A stretch of 64,000 bases of DNA from Bacteroidota bacterium (GCA_018267925.1 JAFDXO010000024.1:23303-87302); one strand, 5' to 3'; counted from the first letter of the stretch, positions 26,583 to 36,440 are shown. Numbers and translations: made by a program. Notes: generated from the letters alone by a model not told the origin.

Positions 26583-27467
26583 CTATACGCCTACATTTTC
26601 TTTATACAACATTCTCACTATTCCGTCGGATAACCCTATTTTAGGAACATATACTTCGGTAGCTCCCACCCATCTCATAATTGAGATGTAGATTTGCAAT
26701 GCAGGCACAATCACATCTGCTCGATCATCACGAAAACCATAGAAGTGTTTTCGTTCGGCAATAGATGCAAAACTCAACTCTTTATAGTATTCTTTGAGTA
26801 GCTCAATAGGCAATGGTTTTCCTTCCTTTCTTTTGGATAAGGAAAATATTTTGTTGATGTTTCCGCCACTTCCGATTGCTTCAATCGGTGCATAGTTTTT
26901 AACGTTCGTTTTTAAAAAAACACGAAGTGAATCCCAAGTTGTTTCACTAACGGTGTTTTGCAATAGTCTTATTGTGCCTATGTTGAAAGACTCTTTGAAA
27001 ACTATTTTATTTTGAGAATAAAATGTCAATTCTGTGCTGCCACCTCCCACATCAATATATAAGTAAGACTTGTTGTAGGAAAGGTTTTCGGCAATGTGTG
27101 TTTCATAAATAATATTAGCTTCTTCGCTCCCGGATATGATGTCAATCGCGATGCCGGTTTCTTGTTTAATTTGCTCAATGATTTCTTTTCCGTTTGATGC
27201 GTCGCGCATGGCTGAGGTTGCACAAGCACGCATGTGTTCTACTTTATACACTTTCATCAACAACTGATAAGCCTTCATAGTTTCCATAAATATTTCTCGC
27301 CGCTCGGGAGAAATAAATCCTTTAGAAAACACATCTATTCCTAAACGTAAAGGGATACGAAGCAAATTAAGTTTTGTAAAATCTACCGTGCCATCGCTAT
27401 AAGGGAGAGCTTCTGAAATAAGCAAACGAGCGGCATTAGAGCCTATATCAATAGCGGCAAGAATCAC
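26583..27467 (-). CDS. ppx: Exopolyphosphatase, Ppx/GppA family
   Basis: At 294 residues it is the short single-module form of the ASKHA-fold Ppx/GppA family. AAIDIGSNAARLLI at the N-terminus and YIDVGGGSTELTFY (about residue 141) are the two phosphate-binding loops, with IDIISGSEEA between. It releases phosphate from polyphosphate ends or hydrolyses pppGpp. Its ATG overlaps the end of ppk1 by 4 nt, so synthesis and breakdown of polyphosphate are coupled in one operon. Confidence 0.92.
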   Translation of the reverse strand: MILAAIDIGSNAARLLISEALPYSDGTVDFTKLNLLRIPLRLGIDVFSKGFISPERREIFMETMKAYQLLMKVYKVEHMRACATSAMRDASNGKEIIEQIKQETGIAIDIISGSEEANIIYETHIAENLSYNKSYLYIDVGGGSTELTFYSQNKIVFKESFNIGTIRLLQNTVSETTWDSLRVFLKTNVKNYAPIEAIGSGGNINKIFSLSKRKEGKPLPIELLKEYYKELSFASIAERKHFYGFRDDRADVIVPALQIYISIMRWVGATEVYVPKIGLSDGIVRMLYKENVGV

Positions 27468-29554
27468 GGTTTGTAGATTTTATTTTTTAAAAAATTGTAG
27501 ATAACAACTTGAGAACGGACTTCTGGTTCGCTTTCATCAGGAAGTACATAGTTGTTATGTTGATGATTGTCGAGAATGCGTGCCTTTACATTTTCACTTA
27601 GTTGAATGTTGAGGACTTCTTGTATTTCGGATTGAATATCGGGGTCAAGAATAGGGCAAGCTGCTTCAATTCGATGATCTAAATTTCTAACCATCCAATC
27701 TGATGATGAAATATAGTAGTTTGAATTTTTCCCATTGTTAAAAACAAATAGACGCGTATGTTCTAAGTATTCATCTACAATACTGATGGCTTGAATTTGT
27801 TTTTTAAATGCTTTTGATTTGGAGATGGCACAACAGATGCCTCTTACAATAAGTTGAATTTGAATACCGGATTTAGCCGCATCGTATAATTTTTCAATCA
27901 GGACAGTATCTGCCAAACTATTGAGTTTTAGGATGATGGAGCCGTTTTTCTTTTTCTTTGCTGTTCGTATTTCTTTAGTGATTTGATCTAAGAAAAACTT
28001 GCGCATATTGACCGGTGAAACAATTAAGTTTTTACAAGCTCGAAGCATTTCCGGCTTATAGATGGGCATTTCAAGGGTATTGAAAATGCGGTTTATGTCG
28101 GCAAGTATAAAACGGTTGGTAGTCAGCAGGCAATGGTCAGTATAATATGTCGCGGTGTTTTCGTTGAGGTTTCCGGTAGATATAAATCCATATTGTTTTG
28201 TCGTATTGAATTCTCGTTTTTTAATGATGCAAAGTTTGGCATGCACCTTCATGTCAGGGAAACCCAGCAACACTTTCACGCCTTCGTCTTCTAATTTTTC
28301 TTTCCATTGAAGGTTAGCTTCTTCGTCAAATCGGGCACGTAGTTCAAGCATGGCTGTTACCTGTTTGCCATTGCGAACCGCATTAATTAGAGCATTGACA
28401 ATTTTTGAATCTTTAGCTAACCGATAGCAAGTGATCTTTATGCTTTGGACAAAAGGATCAATGGCTGCTTCACGAAGCAAATCAATAATGGAGTCAAAAG
28501 AATGATAAGGGAAATGAAGCAAGACATCACGCTGTTCGAGTACTTGCATGATGCGTACAGGTTGCTGAAGCAATGGATGAACAAAGGGCTTAGGACGAGG
28601 TCGCAGATCGTTAAATACCGATGAAGGGAAATTCATAAAGTCCTTGAAGTTGTGAATTCTTCCTCCGGCAATAAGGTTGTCTTTTTTAGTAAGGTTCAGT
28701 CTCTTGATTAAATGATCCAGCAGCCCATGATCTATTGCTTTGTCATATACAAATCGAGTGGTGCGTCCTTTTTTTCTGTTTTTTAAACCTTTCTCTAATT
28801 CAATAATAATGTTTCCACTGATGTCATTATCTAAGTCTAATTCCGAATCACGTGTAACTTTAATGGTATATCCCAAAAAACGATTAAAGCCGAACGGAGC
28901 AAATAAGTGTTGTAAGTTGATGCGAATAATGTCTTCCAGCAAAATAATATCGTGTGTTCCTTTTGGGGATGGGAGGATAATAAATCGAGGGAGAATCTGG
29001 GTTGGCACTTCGATCAATGCATATAGATGGAGAATCGGGTTGTTTACATTCCCCAACATGCAAGCCAAATAGATTGATTTGTCGCGAAGTAAAGGCATAG
29101 TCGGAATACTTTGAAGCATAAGCGGTACAATTTGAGATCGTACTTTTTCTTCAAAATATTTAGTTACAAATTGCTTTTGTTCCGGTTTTAGTTCATCTTC
29201 ATTTTTGATAAAAATGTGTTGTCGTTTGAGTTCGTTAATTACATCAGCATATATTCTGTCAAATTCATTTTGCTGCGATAAGACGGTATGTTGAATCTGT
29301 TGTAAAATTTTTTCAGGATTCGCTTCTAAGTGTATGCGCCCGGGTTTGGCTAAGCGTGCCATTCTGCTTAAAGTGGCCACACGTACTCGAAAAAATTCAT
29401 CTAAATTGTTAGAGAAAATGCCCAAAAAGCGCAACCGATCATACACATGGTTAGAAGGATCGTTTGCTTCTTGCAGCACACGTGCATTGAAAGCTAACCA
29501 ACTGATATCCCTTACAATGGTTTTCTGATTGTCTTTTTGTTTAGACTTAGTCAT
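27464..29554 (-). CDS. ppk1: Polyphosphate kinase 1
   Basis: At 696 residues this is full-length PPK1 with the N-terminal helical domain (ISWLAFNARVLQEA), head domain and two PLD-like C-terminal domains. The phosphorylated catalytic His lies in DMKVHAKLCIIKK (about residue 443) and the second conserved His in LEHTRLFVFNNG (about 600). It polymerises the ATP gamma-phosphate into polyphosphate at the membrane. It is the first gene of the ppk1-ppx pair. Confidence 0.96.
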   Translation of the reverse strand: MTKSKQKDNQKTIVRDISWLAFNARVLQEANDPSNHVYDRLRFLGIFSNNLDEFFRVRVATLSRMARLAKPGRIHLEANPEKILQQIQHTVLSQQNEFDRIYADVINELKRQHIFIKNEDELKPEQKQFVTKYFEEKVRSQIVPLMLQSIPTMPLLRDKSIYLACMLGNVNNPILHLYALIEVPTQILPRFIILPSPKGTHDIILLEDIIRINLQHLFAPFGFNRFLGYTIKVTRDSELDLDNDISGNIIIELEKGLKNRKKGRTTRFVYDKAIDHGLLDHLIKRLNLTKKDNLIAGGRIHNFKDFMNFPSSVFNDLRPRPKPFVHPLLQQPVRIMQVLEQRDVLLHFPYHSFDSIIDLLREAAIDPFVQSIKITCYRLAKDSKIVNALINAVRNGKQVTAMLELRARFDEEANLQWKEKLEDEGVKVLLGFPDMKVHAKLCIIKKREFNTTKQYGFISTGNLNENTATYYTDHCLLTTNRFILADINRIFNTLEMPIYKPEMLRACKNLIVSPVNMRKFFLDQITKEIRTAKKKKNGSIILKLNSLADTVLIEKLYDAAKSGIQIQLIVRGICCAISKSKAFKKQIQAISIVDEYLEHTRLFVFNNGKNSNYYISSSDWMVRNLDHRIEAACPILDPDIQSEIQEVLNIQLSENVKARILDNHQHNNYVLPDESEPEVRSQVVIYNFLKNKIYKP

Positions 29555-29598
29555 GAGATTTTAATTAGGCATTTTTCTTAAACCTGCTTATCTATAAG

Positions 29599-30087
29599 CT
29601 AAGATCGGATACGCTCTATAAAAGAAGTGGTAGAGTATCCTTTTACAAATGGAATTACTTCAACTTTACCACCATTTTTTAGTACAAACTCAGCACCCAC
29701 AATAGTTTCTACTGTATAATCGCCTCCTTTTGCCAATATGTTTGGTGATAAGTTTTCAATCAGTTTTTGGGGCGTATCATCTTCAAATACACAGACTGCA
29801 TCAACGCATAAAAGAGATGCTAAGTGAAAAGTTCTATCATCTTGAGAATTGATAGGACGCTCGTTGCCCTTCAATCGTTTTACAGAAGCATCGCTGTTTA
29901 CGCCAACAATTAAAATGTTTCCCAGACTTGCAGCCTTCGCCAAATAATCAATGTGTCCACGATGAAGAATATCGAAAACGCCATTTGTAAACACCATTTG
30001 TTTGCCAAGTGTTCTCCATCCATTCACGCGGTGAACAAGTGTTGGCAGATCGGTGATCTTGTTAGTGATCCATTGTAGCTTGTCCAT
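29599..30087 (-). CDS. rfaE2: D-glycero-beta-D-manno-heptose-1-phosphate adenylyltransferase
   Basis: At 162 residues it is the cytidylyltransferase-like domain corresponding to the C-terminal half of HldE: FTNGVFDILHRGHIDYL carries the HxGH nucleotide-binding motif, followed by GVNSDASVKRLKG and LAKGGDYTVETIVG. It makes ADP-heptose for LPS core. The separate kinase domain (RfaE1) is not in the window. It overlaps the upstream flippase-like gene by 26 nt. Confidence 0.92.
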   Translation of the reverse strand: MDKLQWITNKITDLPTLVHRVNGWRTLGKQMVFTNGVFDILHRGHIDYLAKAASLGNILIVGVNSDASVKRLKGNERPINSQDDRTFHLASLLCVDAVCVFEDDTPQKLIENLSPNILAKGGDYTVETIVGAEFVLKNGGKVEVIPFVKGYSTTSFIERIRS

Positions 30088-31066
30088 TTTTTTTTACGTT
30101 GTAAAGTGGCAATAATAACAAAGATAAAAGCCCGAAAAGTAAGGTGATAGCAGTTTGTGCCATCCAGCTAACCCACCCAAAGGCAAGGGCATAAGAGCCT
30201 TTGACCTGGTATAATTGTACCAGCACGATTTGTACTGCTGGAGGATAAGCACCTATGCCTCCGGGAGTAAGGATCATGCCCAAACTACCAAAAACCATTA
30301 CAGACAAAGCCGGAATCCAACCTAAATGTGCCGTTGCTTCAATAGCTTTAAAGCCAAGATAGACTAAGGATAGGTAGCAAAACCAAATCAAAAAAGTATA
30401 AAAGAGAAACAATCCTCTTTGTCGCATATACTTGATTGATAAAATCCCATGCCCAATACCGCTAATAAATTTTCCTATTTTACTGTGTTTGTGTTTTTTG
30501 AAGGTATATATCAATGATAAAGCACCAACAAAAACAACACCCATAAAAATCAATATGCTGCCTATTCCCAAATGTACCTTACCCAATTGTTGTTGTACAT
30601 AATCATTGGCTACATCAATTTGTAAAACGAAGGTGAGAAGGGTAACAAATACGAGGCATATAAAATCAAAAGAACGCTCGGCAACCATGGTGCCTACAAT
30701 TTTATCTACCGGCTCCTGTTCATATTTAGCCAGCACTGAACATCGAGCTACTTCACCCATACGAGGCACTAACAAATTAACTAAGTAGCCAATGAGCACC
30801 GCAAAGGTGATGTTAGGTGTAGAGGGTTTAAGTTTTAGCGGTGCCAATAATAGTTTCCATCTTAAAGCTCTAAATAAATGAGATAAGAAACCAATGATTA
30901 ATACCGGTGCAAGCAACCAAATTTTACCTTTTACGGCATGAAAAGAGGCAAAGATTTCGTTTTTATCTAAAGGCGATAGTTTGGTGTATTGCCACCAAAT
31001 TAGAATGGCACCCAGTCCAAAGAAGATAATGTATTGAAACAGAGTTAGTACCGTCTTCTTTTTCAT
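30062..31066 (-). CDS. Integral membrane protein, lysylphosphatidylglycerol synthase TM region/UPF0104 type
   Basis: At 334 residues with about eight membrane helices it matches the AglD/MprF-flippase-like UPF0104 family: WWQYTKLS, the LFRALRWKLLL segment, NLLVPRMGEVARCSVLAKYEQ and SLGMILTPGGIGAYPPAVQIVLV near the end. The family is linked to lipid flipping or glycolipid assembly, but function here is unproven. The overlap with rfaE2 supports an envelope role. Confidence 0.83.
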   Translation of the reverse strand: MKKKTVLTLFQYIIFFGLGAILIWWQYTKLSPLDKNEIFASFHAVKGKIWLLAPVLIIGFLSHLFRALRWKLLLAPLKLKPSTPNITFAVLIGYLVNLLVPRMGEVARCSVLAKYEQEPVDKIVGTMVAERSFDFICLVFVTLLTFVLQIDVANDYVQQQLGKVHLGIGSILIFMGVVFVGALSLIYTFKKHKHSKIGKFISGIGHGILSIKYMRQRGLFLFYTFLIWFCYLSLVYLGFKAIEATAHLGWIPALSVMVFGSLGMILTPGGIGAYPPAVQIVLVQLYQVKGSYALAFGWVSWMAQTAITLLFGLLSLLLLPLYNVKKNGQATMDH

Positions 31067-31089
31067 AGCAAACGGTAAAGTTAATGATA

Positions 31090-31434
31090 TTAAAGGCTAT
31101 TGTCTGCTTTCGGGAAAATAATTGCAGGCTTAAAAGTTTTTGCTTTTTCAAAATCCATGTGAGCATAGGAAATTACAATGACCGTATCGCCTACTGTTAC
31201 TCGTCGAGCTGCCGGCCCGTTCATGCAAATCATTTTAGATCCACGAATGCCCTTGATGACATAAGTTTCCAGTCTTTCGCCATTGTCTATATTGAGAACT
31301 TGCACCTTTTCATTCTCAATCAAGTTGGCAGCATCCATTAAGTCTTCGTCAATAGTAATGCTGCCGATATAATGGAGATTAGCCTCAGTAATTTTTACTC
31401 GGTGGATTTTAGATTTTAATACTTCTATCTGCAT
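31090..31434 (-). CDS. panD: Aspartate 1-decarboxylase
   Basis: At 114 residues this is the pyruvoyl-dependent enzyme that makes beta-alanine for pantothenate and CoA. The self-cleavage site is G-S in [17 protein letters not shown] (Gly24-Ser25 region). Also visible are [18 protein letters not shown] and [19 protein letters not shown]. The ATG at 31432-31434 ([12 protein letters not shown]) is the normal start; one four codons upstream is unlikely. No panB or panC is adjacent. Confidence 0.95.
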   Translation of the reverse strand: MQIEVLKSKIHRVKITEANLHYIGSITIDEDLMDAANLIENEKVQVLNIDNGERLETYVIKGIRGSKMICMNGPAARRVTVGDTVIVISYAHMDFEKAKTFKPAIIFPKADNSL

Positions 31435-31503
31435 AGATGGGCACAAAAGTAGGGTGATAAAACGAGAATGGTCTTCAATAGGTTTAACTAAAGCTGAAAT
31501 TCA

Positions 31504-32640
31504 TTATTTCAATGTAGAGGCCAATTTGTTTTGAAGCTCTTCTCCACGCAAATTTCTAGCAATAATTTTTCCCGAAGGGTCTATCAAGAAATTGGAAGGG
31601 ATTGATTCTACTGAATAGTCGCGAGCGGCTACTGATTCCCATCCTTTTAAGTCGCTGATATGTGTCCAAGTAAGGTTGTCTTTTTTGACTGCGGTTTGCC
31701 ATTTGTCCTTGTCGCTATCTAACGAAACACCAAGAATGGTGAAGTTTTTATCCTTAAATTTATGGTAAGCCGCTACTACATTAGGGTTTTCGCCACGACA
31801 AGGCCCGCACCATGATGCCCAAAAGTCAACCAAAACATATTTCCCTCTCAATGAACTCAGGTTAATTGTTTTTCCGTTCACATCCGGTAATGAAATTTCA
31901 GGTGCCATAGCTCCAATTTGAGCGCCTGAACCCGTTTGCGTTTCCTGGGTGGGTGTAGCCAACATTTTATTAGCTTTAGCCACAAAATCTTTTGCTAATT
32001 TACTATTGGGAAAACGACCGGTAACGTTGCCTAAAAATGTTTTAAGAAATTCACCTTCTACGGCAGGATTCAACATCTGTACCGCAAAAAGAGCGTTAGG
32101 TAAGTATTGGGTGGTGTCGGCATAGTGTTCAATGTACTGTGTGAAATTTGCATTCATAGTAGAGCGATCTTTGGTTGCTACTTTTACCATGCTATCATTG
32201 CCACGCGCAACAAAACTGTCAATTACCACTGAAATTGTATTGTAATCACGAAGATGTTCTCGCACCATTTTGATAAATTGTGCTAAAGCAGCAGAAGGGG
32301 TGGAGCCATTCACTTTGTATTCAGACAAGTTGTTCCAATCTGCTTTAATTTGAATTTGTCCTCCTTTGTCTAAGGATAATAAAATGAACTGACCCTCACT
32401 AAAATGTAGCTTGTATAAGCCGGGCTCTGTAGCGATGCCATGTAGTTCTACTTTGCCTTTTTCGTCAGAACGGGCGGAGTCTATTACTGCCACATCATTA
32501 ATCCCCATCTCTTCCAGCGTTATGCTTTGTGAGGGCATATTGTCTATTTGTGCTGTAATGGTAAACTTATTTTCCTTGTTGGAACACGCAGAAACAATTA
32601 ATACCAATGAAAGGTAAGGGAGTAAATGTCGTAATCGCAT
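31504..32640 (-). CDS. TlpA-like thioredoxin-fold lipoprotein with DUF4369 N-terminal domain
   Basis: At 378 residues it starts with a lipoprotein signal (LVLIVSACSNKE). An N-terminal DUF4369-like beta domain (FTITAQIDNMPSQSITLEEMG, through VNGSTPS) precedes a helical region and a C-terminal AhpC/TSA-Redoxin domain with VDFWASWCGPCRGENPNV (redox CxxC, about residue 277) and IPSNFLIDPSGKIIARNLRG. Such proteins work as periplasmic thiol-disulfide reductants. The ATG at 32638-32640 directly precedes the signal peptide. Confidence 0.9.
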   Translation of the reverse strand: MRLRHLLPYLSLVLIVSACSNKENKFTITAQIDNMPSQSITLEEMGINDVAVIDSARSDEKGKVELHGIATEPGLYKLHFSEGQFILLSLDKGGQIQIKADWNNLSEYKVNGSTPSAALAQFIKMVREHLRDYNTISVVIDSFVARGNDSMVKVATKDRSTMNANFTQYIEHYADTTQYLPNALFAVQMLNPAVEGEFLKTFLGNVTGRFPNSKLAKDFVAKANKMLATPTQETQTGSGAQIGAMAPEISLPDVNGKTINLSSLRGKYVLVDFWASWCGPCRGENPNVVAAYHKFKDKNFTILGVSLDSDKDKWQTAVKKDNLTWTHISDLKGWESVAARDYSVESIPSNFLIDPSGKIIARNLRGEELQNKLASTLK

Positions 32641-32846
32641 CGCTGAAATATAATTTCTCAAAAAAACGATGCAAACCTAAAAAAATATTTTATCGAGTTT
32701 GCGCTTTAAACGTTAAGGCTTTGGCAATAATGTATGGCATATAGAAACCTGTGCAAATGTGTGTGCCTTTCATTGATTGATATCATTTGTGTGAATGACA
32801 ATAGGCTGACACTTAAAAATTATACCTGTTAGATATTTGCAGCGTC

Positions 32847-33845
32847 ATGGGCTTGGATAATCAGCGTTCTATTCTCGTAATTCTAATTTTCATACTAATT
32901 ACCAACATCGCTTGCCAAAAAAAGGAATCTCCTATTCCCTTGCCACCGGCAGGAACAGCCGAAATTTCGAATGTGAATATGGGTGAAGATTATGCCAATC
33001 AAGTATATTTTAATTTTTCTACCGGCAAGGTTGTATTGACTTCTCCCGTTTTATCTTGGGATATTGCCTTAGAATCTTCGGCAGAAGGTTATCATGTATT
33101 TATGAATGGAGGTAAAGACGTATCATTATACAATACACATTCTACCGACTTTGCTGCAATCAACGAAAGCAACGCTTATAATGTAGCAGATACCGCTTGG
33201 GGATTTGATAACCCTTCCGGTTTACCAAACGGTACTTATGCAGGCGATTGGGAAAAGGATAGAGTGTCTAAAAATGAGGTCTTTATTCTTAAATATAATG
33301 ATGGCAGTTTTAAAAAGTTTGTTCTAAAATCTGTCAGTGATACAAACTATACAATTCTATTTGGAGAAATTAATAGCAAAACATCTTCGTCCATTTCTAT
33401 TCCTAAAGATTCATCCTATAATTATGCCTATTTCAATTTTGAAACAAACCAAATAGCGCATCCAGAGCCTCCTCGAAATACCTATGATCTTGTTTTTACT
33501 CGTTATAGGTATATTTATTACAACTTAGATAATACTCGTTATAGCGTAACAGGAGCTTTACTCAATCCTTATGGAACATCCGGCGTGGCTGACAGTAGTA
33601 TTCGTTTTGCCAATATACTTTTTACATCTCCATTAGTACAACAACCTTTTAGCAACCATCGAGATGTGATAGGGTTTAATTGGAAAGACTACAATTTTAC
33701 TACTGCACACTATGACACAAAGCCGGCTAATGTGTATGTAGTGAAAACCCAATCCGGCGCATATTGGAAACTTCACTTCCTTGACTTCTACAATGCAAGT
33801 GGGCAAAAAGGTAGCCCTACTTTCGAGTATGAACGAATAAATTAG
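32847..33845 (+). CDS. HmuY-like heme-binding lipoprotein, two domains
   Basis: At 332 residues it has a lipoprotein signal ending in ITNIACQKK. Two HmuY-like beta modules follow: YFNFSTGKVVLTSPVLSWDIALESS (residues ~52-78) and YFNFETNQIAHPEPPRNTYDLVFTRYR (~191-217), each followed by a KFVLKSVS- or WKLHFLDFYN-type strand, the last with GSPTFEYER. HmuY binds heme outside the cell for a TonB receptor (HmuR); no receptor is next to it here. Heme-binding His residues cannot be assigned by eye. It precedes the active M16 peptidase by 44 nt. Confidence 0.78.
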   Translation: MGLDNQRSILVILIFILITNIACQKKESPIPLPPAGTAEISNVNMGEDYANQVYFNFSTGKVVLTSPVLSWDIALESSAEGYHVFMNGGKDVSLYNTHSTDFAAINESNAYNVADTAWGFDNPSGLPNGTYAGDWEKDRVSKNEVFILKYNDGSFKKFVLKSVSDTNYTILFGEINSKTSSSISIPKDSSYNYAYFNFETNQIAHPEPPRNTYDLVFTRYRYIYYNLDNTRYSVTGALLNPYGTSGVADSSIRFANILFTSPLVQQPFSNHRDVIGFNWKDYNFTTAHYDTKPANVYVVKTQSGAYWKLHFLDFYNASGQKGSPTFEYERIN

Positions 33846-33875
33846 TGTTCGTCCCGCAAAAACCTTTCACCTTCC

Positions 33876-33883
33876 TATCTTTG
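33876..33883 (+). promoter_or_regulatory. TAnnTTTG -7 element directly before the M16 peptidase gene
   Basis: TATCTTTG matches the Bacteroidota -7 consensus and ends 6 nt before the ATG at 33890. A start site 6-7 nt downstream would give a nearly leaderless mRNA. No clear TTTG lies 20 nt upstream. Confidence 0.4.
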
Positions 33884-33889
33884 TTGGCT

Positions 33890-35131
33890 ATGGAAATTTC
33901 TTTCGAGCGTTTTACGCTCCGCAATGGCTTAAGAGTATTAGTACATCAAGACCTTACTACTCCTATGGTAGCAGTAAATGTATTGTATGATGTAGGAGCA
34001 CGCGACGAAGATCCAAATCGTACCGGTTTTGCACACCTTTTTGAACATCTGATGTTTGGTGGTTCTATTCATATTCCCAGCTACGACGAACCTTTGCAAA
34101 TGGCAGGAGGCGAGAACAATGCCTACACCACCAACGATATTACGAACTACTATATTCAGTTGCCTAAGCAAAATATAGAAACAGCTTTTTGGTTAGAAAG
34201 CGATCGGATGAAAAGCCTTGCCTTCAGCGAAAAAAGCTTGGATGTACAAAGAAAAGTTGTCAGCGAAGAGTTTAAAGAACACTACTTGAACAAGCCGTAT
34301 GGAGATGCTTGGAGCCACCTGCGTGCACTGGCTTATAAACAGCATCCATACCAATGGATGACAATTGGGAAAAGTTTAAAAGAAATTGAAGAAGCACAAT
34401 TAGAAGATGTAAAATCTTTTTTCTTTAAGCACTATTGCCCAATGAATGCGATTCTTTGCGTGGCCGGAAATGTGCAAACTGAACAAGTGAAATTGTTAGC
34501 AGAAAAATGGTTTGGTGATATTGAATCCGGACAAAAATATCAACGAAATTTACCGCAAGAACCAAAGCAGACTGAACCTCGTTTGCAAACCATATCAGCC
34601 GATGTGCCACTCAATGCCATATACAAAGCTTGGCATATTGGAGCACGGCTTTCGGAAGCCTATTATGCAGCCGATTTGATAACAGAAATTATGGGCAATG
34701 GATTTGCCTCTCGCCTTCACCAACGATTAGTTAAAGAACAGCAATTATTTAGTGGCATTAGTTGCTACCATACCGGAAGCCTTGATCCCGGCTTGTTAGT
34801 GGTAGAAGGAAAATTAGTAGAAGGAATAAGCATTGAAGAGGCAAATACTGCCATAGAAGCTGAGATGAGTTTATTAGTCAACGAAGGTGTGAGCGAAACT
34901 GAATTGACAAAAGCCAAAAACAAAATTGAAGCAATGATTGAGTTTGAAGATATGAGCATTCTCTCGCGTGCTAATAATCTTGCTTTCTATGAATTGATTG
35001 GCGATGCGGCATTGATAAATAAAGAACTGGCTCGTTACCAGTCTGTATCTGTTGACTTTTTGATTCAAACAGCAAAAGAGGTACTTAAGCCCAACAATTG
35101 CAGTACGCTTTACTATACTAAAAAATCATAG
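33890..35131 (+). CDS. M16-family zinc peptidase (catalytic)
   Basis: At 413 residues it is an M16B metallopeptidase. The zinc site is HLFEH (residues 49-53) in RTGFAHLFEHLMFGG, with the third ligand in the VVSEEFKEH region, and AGGENNAYTTNDITNYYI follows as in processing-peptidase-like enzymes. The frame is open 15 codons upstream, but the ATG at 33890 (MEISFERFTL) matches the family start. The N-terminus lacks a signal peptide, so it is probably cytoplasmic or exported by another route. A catalytically dead homologue is encoded at 16488. Confidence 0.92.
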   Translation: MEISFERFTLRNGLRVLVHQDLTTPMVAVNVLYDVGARDEDPNRTGFAHLFEHLMFGGSIHIPSYDEPLQMAGGENNAYTTNDITNYYIQLPKQNIETAFWLESDRMKSLAFSEKSLDVQRKVVSEEFKEHYLNKPYGDAWSHLRALAYKQHPYQWMTIGKSLKEIEEAQLEDVKSFFFKHYCPMNAILCVAGNVQTEQVKLLAEKWFGDIESGQKYQRNLPQEPKQTEPRLQTISADVPLNAIYKAWHIGARLSEAYYAADLITEIMGNGFASRLHQRLVKEQQLFSGISCYHTGSLDPGLLVVEGKLVEGISIEEANTAIEAEMSLLVNEGVSETELTKAKNKIEAMIEFEDMSILSRANNLAFYELIGDAALINKELARYQSVSVDFLIQTAKEVLKPNNCSTLYYTKKS

Positions 35132-35210
35132 CCTTTGCTTGAACTTCTTACGGTATGTATGACATCATGTTGGAAGTCATGATTCGGAGCTTCAAACTTT
35201 TAATCATTTC

Positions 35211-36440
35211 GTGAACCTGCCGTTTTTTATAGCGCGTAGATCGTTAATTCGTCAGAAGGGAAATTTCTCTTCTTTTATTGTGCGCTTAGCTGTGTTGGCA
35301 ACTGGGCTTAGTGTTGCTGTCATGATCGTGGCCGTCGCACTCATTAGCGGATTTAAATATCAAATTCAAAATAAGCTCTTTAGTTTTTGGGGGCATGTGC
35401 ATATTACTGAATTTAACCCTAATGCAGCCAATCTGATCACTACTTCTCCTATTCTTAGAAATGATGAATTGATTCATCGTTTGAAAGCATTGCCACATGT
35501 GTTGACTGTTGTCCCCTATGCCGTTCGTCCGGCTATTTTGCAGTTTCAGGGAGCCATTGAGGGCATAAAATTAAAAGGAATAGATAGTTTTTACCGTCTT
35601 CCTAAAACTCTTTCCCTTTCCGGTAGTTCAATTCGTTTTTCCGACACTGCATATAGCAAGGAAATTGTCTTGTCGCAAAGCACCGCTAAACGATTAAACT
35701 TAAAAATTGGCGATCCACTTTTACTGGCTTTTTTAGATCCAGGAGCAATTGCGCCGCGTATTCGCAAAGTAAGGCTTAGTGGTACTTTTCATACCGGTAT
35801 GGATGAAGTAGATAGAGAATTTGGAATCTGTGATATACGGTTGTTGCAACACATCAACAATTGGCGACCCGATTATATTAACGGCTATCAAATTGACTTA
35901 GATAATCCTTTACTTTCCGATACCTTGTCCACCGTAATTTATAATGATTATGTAGAGGCACCCCTTACAACCAGCACCATAAAGGAAATTTATCCAAATG
36001 TTTTTGATTGGTTACAATTGTTGAATGTCAACGCTCAAGTTGTGTTAGTTATTATGTCCGTTGTTGCAATCATTAACCTTGCCGTTGCCTTGCTTATTCT
36101 GATTGTTGAACAGGCTCGTTTGGTTGCTTTGTTAAAGGCATTAGGAATGAGCTATGCAGCACTAAGGAAATTGTTTTTATACTATGGTGGCTTTATTGCT
36201 CTTTTTGGGATTTTGCTGGGAAATGTGTTAGGCTTAGGGTTGTGTTGGTTTCAGTCTGCCACCGGTATTTTCAAACTTTCGGAAACCAGCTATTATATGA
36301 GCGAAGTGCCAGTGTATATTCATTGGGGTTATGTGCTTGCTATTGATTTGGCAACGTTTCTTATTTGTATTCTTTGTCTGTGGTTGCCTTCCCTCTATAT
36401 TCGTAAAATCAGACCGGCCAAGTTGCTACAATTTAAATAA
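35211..36440 (+). CDS. FtsX-like permease, LolC/LolE type
   Basis: At 409 residues it has one N-terminal helix (~20-42), a large extracytoplasmic domain (~45-265) and three C-terminal helices, the layout of LolC/E and MacB permeases. RRSLIRQKGNFSSFIVRLAVLATGLSVAVMIVA is typical of LolE-like N-termini, and LLIVEQARLVALLKALGMSYAALRKLFLYYGG is the FtsX cytoplasmic coupling segment. It probably extracts lipoproteins from the inner membrane with an ATPase encoded elsewhere. The start is GTG at 35211. Confidence 0.88.
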   Translation: MNLPFFIARRSLIRQKGNFSSFIVRLAVLATGLSVAVMIVAVALISGFKYQIQNKLFSFWGHVHITEFNPNAANLITTSPILRNDELIHRLKALPHVLTVVPYAVRPAILQFQGAIEGIKLKGIDSFYRLPKTLSLSGSSIRFSDTAYSKEIVLSQSTAKRLNLKIGDPLLLAFLDPGAIAPRIRKVRLSGTFHTGMDEVDREFGICDIRLLQHINNWRPDYINGYQIDLDNPLLSDTLSTVIYNDYVEAPLTTSTIKEIYPNVFDWLQLLNVNAQVVLVIMSVVAIINLAVALLILIVEQARLVALLKALGMSYAALRKLFLYYGGFIALFGILLGNVLGLGLCWFQSATGIFKLSETSYYMSEVPVYIHWGYVLAIDLATFLICILCLWLPSLYIRKIRPAKLLQFK

